Origin: an uncultured Lachnospiraceae bacterium
GTDB taxonomy: Bacteria > Bacillota > Clostridia > Lachnospirales > Lachnospiraceae
Direction of reading: 5' to 3'
DNA length: 64,000 bases
Assembly (NCBI GenBank): GCA_947632555.1
Contig: CANRPU010000012.1
Coordinates: forward strand, 31,186-95,185
The notes beneath the pieces are model-generated. The model was not told the DNA's origin and did not search any database. It was given only the letters and a program-made list of their open reading frames with translations. Shown in pieces: positions 1 to 9,971 of the stretch. A program made the position numbers and the translations under genes. How positions within the stretch are numbered: position 1 is the stretch's first letter; each line of letters begins with the position of its first letter.

Positions 1-1235
1 ACCAGACAGGCCTTGGCCATATTGCGGTCCTTGGAGCCCCGTAAGATCTCGATGATCAGATCAATAAGGTTGCAGGCCTTGATCAGGCCTTCCTGCACTT
101 CCCGCTTTTCCGTTTCTTTCTGGAGCAGCGTGGTGTATTTGCGGGTCGCGATCTCAAACTGAAAATCCACATGCGCTTTCAAGATCTGTTTCAGGCCCAT
201 GGTTTCCGGCCGCCCGTCAGAGATTGCCAGCATATTCACTCCGAAAGTATCTTCCAGACGGGTTTTTTTGTACAGCATGTTGATAAAGTTGTCCACATCC
301 GTATCTTTGCGCAGTTCAATGACGATACGGATCCCTTCCTTGGACGATTGGTTGGAGATATCCAGGATATCGGCGGTCTTTTTGGTTTCGGAAAGGGCCG
401 CCACATCCGACAGGAACTTGGCGATATTGGCGCCTATCATGGGATAGGGAATTTCGGTGATGACCAGATTCAGCCTGCCGCCCCTGGCCTTTTCCACTTC
501 CACCCTGCCCCGCAGCTTGATCTTTCCCGCGCCGGTTTCATAAATTTCCAGCAGTTCATCCTTGTTGATGACAATGCCGCCGGTAGGAAAGTCAGGGCCT
601 TTGATATAGCGCATCAACTCCCTGGTAGATATATTTTCATCCTTCATATAGGCTTTGACGGCATCGATGACTTCTCCCAGATTGTGAGGCGGGATGCTGG
701 TTGCCATTCCCACCGCGATGCCTTCCGAGCCGTTGACCAGCAGATTGGGGATCTTGACAGGCAGTACGGAAGGCTCTTTTTCCGTTTCGTCAAAATTGGG
801 GACAAAGTCCACCACGTCCTTATCCAGATCGGCCAGAAAAGCTTCCTGAGTGATCTTCTGCAGCCGGGCCTCGGTGTAACGCATGGCCGCGGCGCCGTCC
901 CCTTCGATATTGCCGAAATTGCCGTGCCCGTCTATCAGAGGAAGTCCTTTTTTGAAATCCTGCGCCATGACCACCAGCGCCTCATAGATGGAGCTGTCAC
1001 CGTGCGGATGATACTTACCCATGGTATCTCCCACGATACGCGCACTCTTCCGATAGGGCTTGTCATAGCGTATCCCGAGCTCGTTCATATCGTAAAGAGT
1101 ACGCCTCTGCACCGGCTTCAGGCCGTCCCGCACATCCGGCAGGGCCCTGGCCACAATGACGCTCATAGCGTAATCAATAAAGGATTTCTGCATTAAATCG
1201 GAGTATTCCGTCCGAATGATCCTGTTGTCATCCAT
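1..1235 (-). CDS. parC: DNA topoisomerase IV subunit A (ParC/GyrA family), 3' part beyond left edge
   Basis: Minus-strand translation from ATG at 1235: [54 protein letters not shown]...[20 protein letters not shown]; open to position 1. The QRDR-like [14 protein letters not shown] is more ParC-like than GyrA-like. Absent from the ORF track because incomplete. Confidence 0.9.
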   Translation of the reverse strand, partial: MDDNRIIRTEYSDLMQKSFIDYAMSVIVARALPDVRDGLKPVQRRTLYDMNELGIRYDKPYRKSARIVGDTMGKYHPHGDSSIYEALVVMAQDFKKGLPLIDGHGNFGNIEGDGAAAMRYTEARLQKITQEAFLADLDKDVVDFVPNFDETEKEPSVLPVKIPNLLVNGSEGIAVGMATSIPPHNLGEVIDAVKAYMKDENISTRELMRYIKGPDFPTGGIVINKDELLEIYETGAGKIKLRGRVEVEKARGGRLNLVITEIPYPMIGANIAKFLSDVAALSETKKTADILDISNQSSKEGIRIVIELRKDTDVDNFINMLYKKTRLEDTFGVNMLAISDGRPETMGLKQILKAHVDFQFEIATRKYTTLLQKETEKREVQEGLIKACNLIDLIIEILRGSKDRNMAKACL

Positions 1236-1286
1236 TCTGTTTCTTACCTTCCAAATTCTGACTTACCGGCGTCAAAGTCCCCGCCG

Positions 1287-3212
1287 TTATATATCCAGTT
1301 CCGCATCGTTGGCATGCTCGTAGATAAAGGCCTTTCTGGGCGGCACATCGGTTCCCATCAACAGCCCCGTGATCTCGGAAGCCATTCTGGCGTCCTCGAT
1401 CTCTATTTTTTTCAGCAGCCTGGTTTCCGGATTCAGAGTGGTTTCCCAGAGCTGGGAAGCGTCCATTTCTCCCAGACCTTTGTACCGCTGCAGGGTAAAC
1501 GCGGATTTATGGCTCTTCCGGTATTTTTCCAGTGCCTTGTCATCGTAGAGGTACTCCTCCGCTCCCTTGGACGGCATGGCTTTATAGAGGGGCGGCATAG
1601 CCTGGTAGACATGTCCCTCATAGATCAGTTCCGGCATAAAACGATAAAACAAAGTCAAAAGCAGGGTGCTGATATGGGCGCCGTCCACATCCGCATCCGC
1701 CATAATGATGATCTTGTCATACCGCAGTCTGCTGATGTCAAAATCATTGCCGTAACCTTCCGAAAAGCCGCAGCCGAAAGCGTTGATCATGGTCTTGATC
1801 TCCGCGTTGGCAAGCACTTTATCGATGCTGGCCTTTTCCACGTTCAGTATTTTTCCGCGGATGGGAAGGATCGCCTGATACATACGGTTTCGGGCCATTT
1901 TGGCGCTGCCGCCCGCGGAATCGCCTTCCACGATAAAGATCTCGCACTTGGAAGGCTCCCTGGATTCGCAGTTGGCCAGCTTCCCATTGCTGTCAAAAGA
2001 AAACTTCTGCTTGGTCAGAAGGTTGGTCTTGGCCTTTTCTTCTGTTTTGCGGATCTTAGCGGCCTTTTCCGCGCAGGAGATCACATTTTTCAGGGTTTCC
2101 AGATTCCTGTCAAAGAACCGCACCACTTCCTCGCTCGTCACTTTGCTGACCACCTTGGCCGCGTCCTGATTGTCCAGCTTGGTTTTGGTCTGCCCCTCAA
2201 ACCTGGGGTCGGGATGCTTGATGGATATGACCGCGGTCATGCCGTTCCTCACGTCCGCCCCGGTGAAATTAATATCCTTTTCCTTTAAGATGCCAAGCTC
2301 TCTGGCGTAGGAATTGATAATATTGGTAAAAGCGCTCTTAAAGCCGGTTAAATGGGTACCCCCTTCGGCGTTGTATATGTTGTTGCAGAATCCCAGCACC
2401 TCTTCGTGAAACTCATTGACATACTGAAACGCCACTTCCACGGAAATGCCTTCGCTCTCTCCCGAGAAATACACCACGTCCTCATGCACACATTCCTTGT
2501 TCCTGTTCATATCTTTAATAAAACCGGTGATCCCATCCGGCTCGTGATACGTGATATGCTCGGGTTCCTCCCGGCGCAGATCATGAAATAAAATGGTCAG
2601 CTCCGGATTTAAGTAAGCGGTTTCGTGCAGCCGGCTCTTGACCTCGTCTTCCTTGAAACGAGTCCTGTCAAAAATCGTATCGTCCGGCAGGAAATTTACG
2701 GCGGTACCGGTTTCCTTGGTCCTGCCGATAACGGGGAGCAGTCCGTTCTCCAGCTCCGTCACCGGTATTCCCTTTTCGTATTTGTCCTGATAGATGCGGC
2801 TCCCGTCTTTGACCGTTACGGTCAATCTGTTGGAAAGAGCATTTACCACGGAGGAGCCTACTCCGTGCAGACCGCCGCTGGTTTTGTAAGCACTGTTGTC
2901 AAATTTTCCTCCCGCGTGGAGCGTGGTAAAGACCAGCCGTTCCGCGCTGATGCCTTTTTCGTGCATCCCGACCGGGATCCCCCGGCCGTTGTCCTCCACC
3001 GTAGCCGAACCGTCCGCTTCCAGCGTTACCGAAATGGTATCGCAGAAGCCGGCCAGATGTTCGTCCACCGCGTTGTCCACGATTTCATAGATTAAATGGT
3101 TCAGGCCTTTTGTGGAAACGCTGCCGATATACATGCCCGGCCGTTTCCTGACCGCCTCCAGACCTTCCAGCACGGTGATGCTGGAAGCGCCGTATGTATT
3201 TGATCTTGCCAT
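1287..3212 (-). CDS. parE: DNA topoisomerase IV subunit B (ParE/GyrB family)
   Basis: GHKL ATPase N-term (LEGLEAVRKRPGMYIGS, EIVDNAVDEH), Toprim EGDSAGGSAK / MADADVDGAHI, C-term RYKGLGEM; adjacent to parC. Start set at MARSNTYG. Confidence 0.9.
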   Translation of the reverse strand: MARSNTYGASSITVLEGLEAVRKRPGMYIGSVSTKGLNHLIYEIVDNAVDEHLAGFCDTISVTLEADGSATVEDNGRGIPVGMHEKGISAERLVFTTLHAGGKFDNSAYKTSGGLHGVGSSVVNALSNRLTVTVKDGSRIYQDKYEKGIPVTELENGLLPVIGRTKETGTAVNFLPDDTIFDRTRFKEDEVKSRLHETAYLNPELTILFHDLRREEPEHITYHEPDGITGFIKDMNRNKECVHEDVVYFSGESEGISVEVAFQYVNEFHEEVLGFCNNIYNAEGGTHLTGFKSAFTNIINSYARELGILKEKDINFTGADVRNGMTAVISIKHPDPRFEGQTKTKLDNQDAAKVVSKVTSEEVVRFFDRNLETLKNVISCAEKAAKIRKTEEKAKTNLLTKQKFSFDSNGKLANCESREPSKCEIFIVEGDSAGGSAKMARNRMYQAILPIRGKILNVEKASIDKVLANAEIKTMINAFGCGFSEGYGNDFDISRLRYDKIIIMADADVDGAHISTLLLTLFYRFMPELIYEGHVYQAMPPLYKAMPSKGAEEYLYDDKALEKYRKSHKSAFTLQRYKGLGEMDASQLWETTLNPETRLLKKIEIEDARMASEITGLLMGTDVPPRKAFIYEHANDAELDI

Positions 3213-3236
3213 AGTTCCTCTCATTCCGGATCTTGT

Positions 3237-4118
3237 TTATATATGGATTTTTTTGCAGCAGGCAATGGCCAGCGCGCCGGGGCCGATATGACATGCCACA
3301 CTTAAAGAAAGGGGATCAATGTGAATATCGTAGCCCGGAAAGACCTGGGCCAGCTCCTGCTTTAACACCTGAGCGGCTTCATCATTGTGGGTATGGGCGA
3401 TCTCAAGCCAGACGCCTTTTTCTTCGGTCATACCGCCAAAACGGTTGATCACATCGTTTTTGATGGCGTTGATCATGATCATTTTGCCCTGATTCGTGGT
3501 CCTGGCCTTCGCGAAGGCATCCAGTTTCTCTCCCTGTATCTGCAGAACGGGCTTCAGTTTCAGAATGGTGCCCAGCGCCGCGGCGGCAGGGGTAATGCGT
3601 CCGCCCTTTTTCAGGTAATACAGGGTATCCAGCATGATGTAAATGCTGCTGTTGAATTTGTCTTCTTCCAGAAAATCCTTTATTTCCGCGCCACTCAGTC
3701 CTTTTTGGACCAAAAGTTTGGCATCCAGCACGGACTGTCTTTGGGTAACGGAGATCCGCTGGTTGTTCACCACATGCACCTTCCCGTTAAATTCCGGTTC
3801 CCCCGCCAGCATCATGGCGCTCTGGCAGGAACCGGAAAGGCCGCTGCTCATAGGGATGTGTACGATCTCGTCATATTCCTTCAACAGACCGCGCCAAAGT
3901 CCCATAACCGATTCCGGTGAGGGCTGGCTGGTCCCGATATCGTCCCCGCCTGCCAGCATACGGTAAAATTCTTCCTGCGTCAGATCAATATCTTCAAAAT
4001 AAGTCTTTTCGTTGATCATAAACGGCATGGGCAGAACGGATACGCCGTATTCTCCTGCCTGAGCCTGCGTAATCCCGCTATTGGAATCTGTCACAATTGC
4101 TATTCTGCTCATAAACAT
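3237..4118 (-). CDS. DegV family fatty-acid-binding protein (FakB-like)
   Basis: IVTDSNSGI N-term, TSQPSPE motif, PMSSGLSGSCQSA; about 293 aa. Confidence 0.9.
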   Translation of the reverse strand: MFMSRIAIVTDSNSGITQAQAGEYGVSVLPMPFMINEKTYFEDIDLTQEEFYRMLAGGDDIGTSQPSPESVMGLWRGLLKEYDEIVHIPMSSGLSGSCQSAMMLAGEPEFNGKVHVVNNQRISVTQRQSVLDAKLLVQKGLSGAEIKDFLEEDKFNSSIYIMLDTLYYLKKGGRITPAAAALGTILKLKPVLQIQGEKLDAFAKARTTNQGKMIMINAIKNDVINRFGGMTEEKGVWLEIAHTHNDEAAQVLKQELAQVFPGYDIHIDPLSLSVACHIGPGALAIACCKKIHI

Positions 4119-4154
4119 TGGTTTCCTTTCTCAATCTTCATGCTTATTTTATCG

Positions 4155-6236
4155 TCAGATGGAAGTAAAGTCAACAGGATTAAACAGTCCTTTTCCCACC
4201 AGTTCCTCATAGCGAAGAAGCGTGCTCCGGCTTATTCTGTCACCGCAGGCATCCACCGCATCCGCCGCCTGTTTCAGAACAGCGGCGTCCCGATAGATAT
4301 CCCCCAGACGAAACTGCATTTCGCCGCTCTGCCGGATACCGGTCAGATCCCCGGGGCCTCTAAAACGCAGGTCTTCTGAAGCGATAAAAAAGCCGTCGTT
4401 GGAATGGTTCAGTATTTCCAGCCGCTTCTCGGATTCCTCCGTACTGCCGGTATTGATAAAGATGCAGTAGCTCTGATACTCTCCGCGCCCTACCCGGCCG
4501 CGCAGCTGATGGAGCTGCGCCAGTCCGAACCGTTCCGCGTTTTCCACCAGCATGACCGTAGCGTTGGGTACGTTAATCCCCACTTCGATCACAGTGGTAG
4601 ATACCAGTACATCCGTATAGCCGGCGGCAAAATCCTCCATGACGCGGTTCTTGTCGGCAGGCCTCATACGGCCGTGCAGACAGGATACCCGGACGGAGGG
4701 CGGCAGGGCGGCTTTTAACTTTTCCGCGTAGTCTTCCACGTTTTCCAGGCCTTCCATCCCGCCTTCTTCCACCATGGGACAGATACAGTAGGCCTGTCTG
4801 CCCGCCGCCACCTCTTTGGCGATAAAGGAATAGGCCGTGGAACGGAAAGCGGGCCCGACCACGCAGTTCTTCACCGGCTTCCGGCTGCCGGGCAGTTCGT
4901 CGATCACGGAGATACGCAGATCCCCATAGAGGATAATGGCCAGTGTCCTGGGAATGGGCGTGGCGCTCATGACCAGCACATGGGGCTGTTTTCCCTTGTC
5001 TTTTAAGTTTTCCCGCTGCCTGACGCCGAATCTGTGCTGTTCGTCCGTTACCACCAGAGCCAGATTGGAAAAGCGCACTTTTTCCTGGATAACGGCGTGG
5101 GTTCCCAGGACCAGATTGGCGGAACCGTCCGCGATGGCCGCGTAAGCGTCCCGTTTTTCCTTAGCCGGCTGGGAACCGGTCAAAAGCACGGGCTTAAAGG
5201 GCAGTCCGTATGTTTTGGTCAGTTCTCTGACAGTTTCAAAATGCTGCCTGGCCAGCACCTCCGTAGGCGCCATCATGGCGCCCTGATAACCATTGGAAAC
5301 GCACAAAAGCAGGGCCCAGACAGCCACAATGGTCTTTCCGGAGCCCACATCCCCCTGTATCAGCCTGTTCATCACGGTTTCGCCCGTCATATCTTCCCCG
5401 ATCTCCCGGATCACGGAAAGCTGGGCCCGGGTCAGCCTGTAGGGAAGCGCCTCCAGAAAGCGGCCGGCCTGCGCCGTTTCGATCATAGGATGCTCGTTTA
5501 CTGCCTGCCCGGAAAGATCTTTGGCCTGCCGCAGCATAAGGATAAAAAAGAAAAATTCATTGAATACCAGCCTTTTACGGGCTTCCTGCAGCTGCGCACC
5601 GTTTTGGGGAAAATGAATGGCCATAAGCGCATCCCAATATGGCATAAGCCCTTCCTTTTCCACGATTTCCGGCGGAAGCGCCTCTTCCTTCTCAAACGCT
5701 TCCCGGATGGTGTCCACAGCCAGGACCTGCTTTACCGCTTTGGAAACGCTCTGGCTGGAAAGACCTTTGGTCAGGGAATACCGGGGCTGGATGCATCGGG
5801 TGAGATTTTGGTAATCCGCCTCTTTATAAACGCCGGGCTGTTCCATAAAGAGCGCGTGGTTGTTCTTTTCCCTCACCATTCCCCGAAAATAATAACGGGA
5901 ACCCGCTTTTAAGGTGTTTTTTAAATACGGCATATTAAAAAAGGTCAGCTGCATGGCTCCCGTTTCATCTTTGACCGTAACGGTCAATATCTTCAGGTTC
6001 CGGACATGGCGCAGCGCCGGAGCGGCAGTTATCAGCCCTCGTATGGCGGCGCGCTGCCCGACGCGGACCTCCTGTATGGGAACGGGCGCCTCGAAAGTTT
6101 CATAATCTCTGGGAAAGTAAAAAAGCAGATCCCGCAGAGTATCTATATGCAGTTTATGAAAAAGAGCGGCGGATTTCTCCCCCACTCCTTTCAAGGTGGT
6201 AATTTCTGATTGTAAATCCATGGTCCTTCCGATCAT
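4155..6236 (-). CDS. recG: ATP-dependent DNA helicase RecG
   Basis: N-term wedge (LKGVGEKSAALFHKL), GDVGSGKTIVA Walker A, DEQHRFGVRQR, STTVIEVGINVPNAT, LHQLRGRVGRG. The true start may be the internal M at about 6221. Confidence 0.95.
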   Translation of the reverse strand: MIGRTMDLQSEITTLKGVGEKSAALFHKLHIDTLRDLLFYFPRDYETFEAPVPIQEVRVGQRAAIRGLITAAPALRHVRNLKILTVTVKDETGAMQLTFFNMPYLKNTLKAGSRYYFRGMVREKNNHALFMEQPGVYKEADYQNLTRCIQPRYSLTKGLSSQSVSKAVKQVLAVDTIREAFEKEEALPPEIVEKEGLMPYWDALMAIHFPQNGAQLQEARKRLVFNEFFFFILMLRQAKDLSGQAVNEHPMIETAQAGRFLEALPYRLTRAQLSVIREIGEDMTGETVMNRLIQGDVGSGKTIVAVWALLLCVSNGYQGAMMAPTEVLARQHFETVRELTKTYGLPFKPVLLTGSQPAKEKRDAYAAIADGSANLVLGTHAVIQEKVRFSNLALVVTDEQHRFGVRQRENLKDKGKQPHVLVMSATPIPRTLAIILYGDLRISVIDELPGSRKPVKNCVVGPAFRSTAYSFIAKEVAAGRQAYCICPMVEEGGMEGLENVEDYAEKLKAALPPSVRVSCLHGRMRPADKNRVMEDFAAGYTDVLVSTTVIEVGINVPNATVMLVENAERFGLAQLHQLRGRVGRGEYQSYCIFINTGSTEESEKRLEILNHSNDGFFIASEDLRFRGPGDLTGIRQSGEMQFRLGDIYRDAAVLKQAADAVDACGDRISRSTLLRYEELVGKGLFNPVDFTSI

Positions 6237-7969
6237 TCCGCTGAGATCACGTAGTAATAAATAGGCTGTCCGCCAAACTGCAGTTCCACGTCGCAGGCGG
6301 AATATTTCTCCGCGATGACCGCCCGCACCTTCTCCGCGTCTTCTTCTTTTACATCCATGCCGTAATAGATGCTGATGAGTTCCACCTCATCGTCCATCAT
6401 GGCGTCCACCATACCCAGGGTCACCGCTTCCAGGTCCGTACCGTTGGTCAGAATGCCCTTATCGCCGATACCCATATAATCTCCCTGTGTAATAGTCTTG
6501 TCATCGATGCAGGTATCCCGTACCGCATAGGTCACTTCACCGGTCCTGACACTGCCGATCTCTTCCGTCATGACCTCCGCGTTCTCCTCCGGGGACAGAT
6601 CCGCCACATAATTGATCACGGCGGTGATCCCCTGGGGAACAGTCCTGGTGGGAAGGACGATGATCTTTTTGTCTTTCACCAGGTCCACGGCCTGATTGGC
6701 CGCCAGAATAACATTGGAGTTATTGGGCAGGATAAAGACGGTATCCGCATTGACCTTTTCAATAGCTTCCAGCATATCCGCCGTGGAAGGATTCATGGTC
6801 TGACCGCCCTCTATGATATAATCCACGCCAAGCCCTCGGAAGATCTCATTCATTCCGTCCCCAATGGAAACAGCTACAAAACCTACATCCTTCTTTTCCG
6901 CGGGCAGATTGGGCTCAGCCGTTTGGGCGGAGCCCTGAAGCGCCGCGTCCGTACCGGCGGGAACGCCTTCCACTGCCGCCGCCTGCGCGATGCCGCCCTG
7001 GCGTTTTTCCGATTCCTTAAAGAGCTTCTCCTGATGTTCCAGCCGCATATTGTCGATCTTGATGCTGGACAACGCGCCATACTTTAACGCCCGCTGAAGC
7101 GCAAGGCCGGGGTCGTTCGTATGTACGTGCACCTTGACCACGTCATCGTCCGTCACGCATACGATGGAATCTCCGATGGACTCCAGAAACGCCTTGAAAT
7201 CCAGTTCTGCCTTGATATTAAAATTACGGCTCAGCAGAATGATAAATTCCGTGCAGTATCCGAACCGGATGTCGGCCTGCGCCTGCCCGTCCTGCTTCGG
7301 ACCGCTCTCTTCCTTCGCGTCCCCGGTCAGGGTATAATCTATTTCCTTGCCAAGATAGGCGTCATAGGCGCCGCTTAACACTTCCACCAGTCCCTGGCCG
7401 CCGGAATCCACTACACCGGCCTGTTTCAGCACCGGTAAAAGCTCGGGCGTCTGGCTCAGGACATAACGGGCGTGCTCTAAGAGCGTCCCCAGAAAAATCT
7501 CCATATCCTCCGCGCCGTCACCGCACAGCTCCCTGGCCTTTTCGGCGGTGCTCCTGGCTACGGTCAGGATCGTGCCTTCCTTGGGTTTCATAACAGCCTT
7601 ATACGCCGTTTCCACAGCTCTCTCAAAAGCGTCCGCGAGGGCGGGGATATCTATGGTATCCATGGTTTTGATACTGCGCGTAAAACCGCGCAGAAGCTGG
7701 GACAGGATCACGCCGGAGTTGCCCCGCGCTCCCCGCAGGGAACCGCCGGAAACCGCTTTGCAGAGAGATTCCATATCAGGGTTGTCCCCCAAGGTGATCA
7801 GTTCCTTGGCGGCGGACATGATCGTCAGCGTCATATTGGTACCCGTATCCCCGTCAGGAACCGGGAATACATTCAGTTCGTTGATCCATTCTTTTTTTGA
7901 TTCCAGATTTTTAGCGCCGGCTAAGAACATCTTGGCAAGCATCTTAGCGTCTATGGTATTTGAAGCCAC
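6233..7969 (-). CDS. fakA: DAK2/DhaL-domain protein YloV / fatty acid kinase FakA
   Basis: NELNVFPVPDGDTGTNMTLTI, SLRGARGNSGVILSQLLRGF, C-term DegV-like half; overlaps recG start (ATGA). Confidence 0.9.
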   Translation of the reverse strand: MASNTIDAKMLAKMFLAGAKNLESKKEWINELNVFPVPDGDTGTNMTLTIMSAAKELITLGDNPDMESLCKAVSGGSLRGARGNSGVILSQLLRGFTRSIKTMDTIDIPALADAFERAVETAYKAVMKPKEGTILTVARSTAEKARELCGDGAEDMEIFLGTLLEHARYVLSQTPELLPVLKQAGVVDSGGQGLVEVLSGAYDAYLGKEIDYTLTGDAKEESGPKQDGQAQADIRFGYCTEFIILLSRNFNIKAELDFKAFLESIGDSIVCVTDDDVVKVHVHTNDPGLALQRALKYGALSSIKIDNMRLEHQEKLFKESEKRQGGIAQAAAVEGVPAGTDAALQGSAQTAEPNLPAEKKDVGFVAVSIGDGMNEIFRGLGVDYIIEGGQTMNPSTADMLEAIEKVNADTVFILPNNSNVILAANQAVDLVKDKKIIVLPTRTVPQGITAVINYVADLSPEENAEVMTEEIGSVRTGEVTYAVRDTCIDDKTITQGDYMGIGDKGILTNGTDLEAVTLGMVDAMMDDEVELISIYYGMDVKEEDAEKVRAVIAEKYSACDVELQFGGQPIYYYVISAE

Positions 7970-7981
7970 AATAAATCCTCC

Positions 7982-8341
7982 TTAATCTATCACTCTTACA
8001 CCTTCCACAAAGATGTTGATTTTCTCGATTTCTATGCCGGTGAACTCTTCCACCTTGTATTTCACGCTGTCCGTCAGATTTTCAGCCACGGCCAGAATGC
8101 TGACACCGTAGGCCACGATCACATGAAAGTCCAATGTCAGCTTATTGTTGTTAAGAGAAACCGCGATCCCTCTCTTCAGACTGTCCATTTTCAAAAGCCG
8201 GGCCAGCCCGTCCCTCGCGGAATATCCGGCCATACCCACGATACCAAAGCATTCTACCGCTACTCCGCCCGCGTACTGGGCGATCACATCATTGTCAATT
8301 ATGATATTTCCCATATGAGTATTGATGGAAGAACCTTTCAT
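7982..8341 (-). CDS. Asp23/Gls24 family envelope stress protein (YloU-like)
   Basis: GNIIIDNDVIAQYAGGVAVECFGIVGMA...VIVAYGVSILAVAENL; start chosen at MKGSSINTHMG downstream of AGGAGG. Confidence 0.85.
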   Translation of the reverse strand: MKGSSINTHMGNIIIDNDVIAQYAGGVAVECFGIVGMAGYSARDGLARLLKMDSLKRGIAVSLNNNKLTLDFHVIVAYGVSILAVAENLTDSVKYKVEEFTGIEIEKINIFVEGVRVID

Positions 8342-8458
8342 AAACCCTCCTTCTTGCCGGTCCCGCCGGGATCGGCATAACATATATGGTATATTATAAC
8401 TGCTTTCCCACAAAAATGAAATAAAAAATTTAAAAATTCAAAAAACTTGAGTTTTTAC

Positions 8459-8487
8459 TTGCAATCTGAAAGTTTTTCTGTTAATAT
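8459..8487 (+). promoter_or_regulatory. Putative sigma-A promoter of rpmB
   Basis: TTGCAA (8459-8464), 17-nt spacer, TAATAT (8482-8487). Confidence 0.6.
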
Positions 8488-8561
8488 ATCAATGTTGCGA
8501 GTTTATCCCGCGGTAATTTGTGGATCAGAAAAACGAAGCTGCTTTTTGAGGAGGTGTCAAA

Positions 8562-8747
8562 ATGGCTAAATGTGATATTTGCGGCAAGGGCGTTCATTTC
8601 GGCAACAACGTAAGCCATTCTCATAGAAGGTCCAACAGAATCTGGAATTCCAATATCAGAAGCGTAAAGTGCAAGGTAAACGGCGGTTCCAGGAGAATGC
8701 ATGTGTGCACCCGCTGTTTAAAGTCCGGTGCCGTAGAAAGAGCCTGA
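8562..8747 (+). CDS. rpmB: 50S ribosomal protein L28
   Basis: MAKCDICGKGVHFGNNVSHSHRRSNRIWNSNIRSVK; GAGGAGG upstream; divergent from yloU as in other Firmicutes. Confidence 0.97.
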   Translation: MAKCDICGKGVHFGNNVSHSHRRSNRIWNSNIRSVKCKVNGGSRRMHVCTRCLKSGAVERA

Positions 8748-8773
8748 GAAAACCCATAAACGGATTTCTTCAA

Positions 8774-8812
8774 AAAACACAGTTTCGGTTTTACCGGAAA
8801 CTGTGTTTTTAT
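8774..8812 (+). terminator. Rho-independent terminator after rpmB
   Basis: AACACAGTTTCGG-TTTTA-CCGGAAACTGTGTTTTTATTTT. Confidence 0.8.
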
Positions 8813-8822
8813 TTTGTCCCGA

Positions 8823-9350
8823 CTACTCTGCTTTCTTTCTTTTTTCATATTCCCTGTTGATCATCTGTACCAGCTCCGCATCTCCGCAGAGGTTGTCCGG
8901 ATGAAATATCTTCAACAGGTCTTTATATCGCTTTCTCAACGCCAGCGGATTGGTAACGCCCCTGAACAGAACGGAAGATACCGTTTCCATATTGACGGGA
9001 ACGCCCTGCTCGTCCTCCCACAGCTCCTTTTCCAGAGAAAATCTGGCCTTCTCCTTTTCCAGCCGGCTTCTGTCCGCATCTAACTGCCTGAAACCGTTCT
9101 GGAGAATCTCCATCTTCTTTTCAAAGAAAAGATTGTCATCCTTCAGCCGCTTTTTCTCCATTACGATCCGGTGGTTGAGCATATCCATTTCGGTCCGGAA
9201 CTGGCTTCTTTCCTTCAACAGCCTGTCCCTGTTTTCCGCAAGCTCCTTTTTCTCGTTTTCCAGCCGGATACGCTCCTTAAACAGGAAGGTCTTCAATTCT
9301 TTCAGCGCCTCATCATCCTCCGATTTCAGCATTTCTTCAATATCCATCAT
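8823..9350 (-). CDS. Coiled-coil protein with C-terminal J-domain-like segment
   Basis: Charged coiled-coil N-term and C-term ...RKRYKDLLKIFHPDNLCGDAELVQMINREYEK containing HPD. Confidence 0.65.
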   Translation of the reverse strand: MMDIEEMLKSEDDEALKELKTFLFKERIRLENEKKELAENRDRLLKERSQFRTEMDMLNHRIVMEKKRLKDDNLFFEKKMEILQNGFRQLDADRSRLEKEKARFSLEKELWEDEQGVPVNMETVSSVLFRGVTNPLALRKRYKDLLKIFHPDNLCGDAELVQMINREYEKRKKAE

Positions 9351-9363
9351 GGCTCTCACTCCG

Positions 9364-9510
9364 TCAACCGCAGCTGTAACAGTTATAACCGATAAACAAA
9401 AGCATGGCTATCAATACGATCCCCACAAAATCATTGTGCAGAAACAGCATGATCAGCATCCCGATAGCTATAAAAAAAGCCAGTAACCCGATCAGTTTTC
9501 TCTTATCCAT
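9364..9510 (-). CDS. Small 48-aa membrane protein
   Basis: Read directly: MDKRKLIGLLAFFIAIGMLIMLFLHNDFVGIVLIAMLLFIGYNCYSCG*; below the ORF-track length cut-off. Confidence 0.6.
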   Translation of the reverse strand: MDKRKLIGLLAFFIAIGMLIMLFLHNDFVGIVLIAMLLFIGYNCYSCG

Positions 9511-9566
9511 ACCGTTCCCGAAAAATTGTTCTTATTGCAGGATATGCGGGGATACAAAAAAAGTTT

Positions 9567-9971
9567 CTATTCCGATTCCTTATCCGGGAAAGCGATATCC
9601 ACCGCTTCCTCGTCCGGGATCATATCTTCTTTTTTGCTGGTAAATTTATTGATAACGTCCGGGATCATGTCCAGGATCTTGGTCACGGCATCCTGGTTTC
9701 TCACGTTCACCAGTTTGCTGGATCCGTCTTTTCCGATCACCAAGACCGCACTGGGAGTCATCTTTCCCCCGATGCCGCCCGCGCCGCTCTGGGATTTCTT
9801 TTCACCGTTCAGGCCGGCGCCGGCGCCCACGCCGAAAGACACGTCCACAAGAGGCAAAATGATCGTGTCCCCTATTTTCGTGGCTTCTCCTACTACCGTT
9901 TTGGTAGAAAGCACCGTATCCATTCCTTTTAATAACGCTTCCACAACTCCGTTCAACTGATTCTCTGCCAT
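9567..9971 (-). CDS. GerW (YtfJ) family sporulation protein
   Basis: GMDTVLSTKTVVGEATKIGDTIILPLVDVSFGVGAGAG...GGIGGKMTPSAVLVI. Confidence 0.9.
   Translation of the reverse strand: MAENQLNGVVEALLKGMDTVLSTKTVVGEATKIGDTIILPLVDVSFGVGAGAGLNGEKKSQSGAGGIGGKMTPSAVLVIGKDGSSKLVNVRNQDAVTKILDMIPDVINKFTSKKEDMIPDEEAVDIAFPDKESE

Noticed and set aside
171-1196. 341-aa plus-strand ORF opposite parC
   Set aside because: Antisense shadow of a clearly coding minus frame; no recognisable family or credible RBS.
1314-2288. 324-aa plus-strand ORF opposite parE
   Set aside because: Antisense shadow; parE frame is unambiguous.
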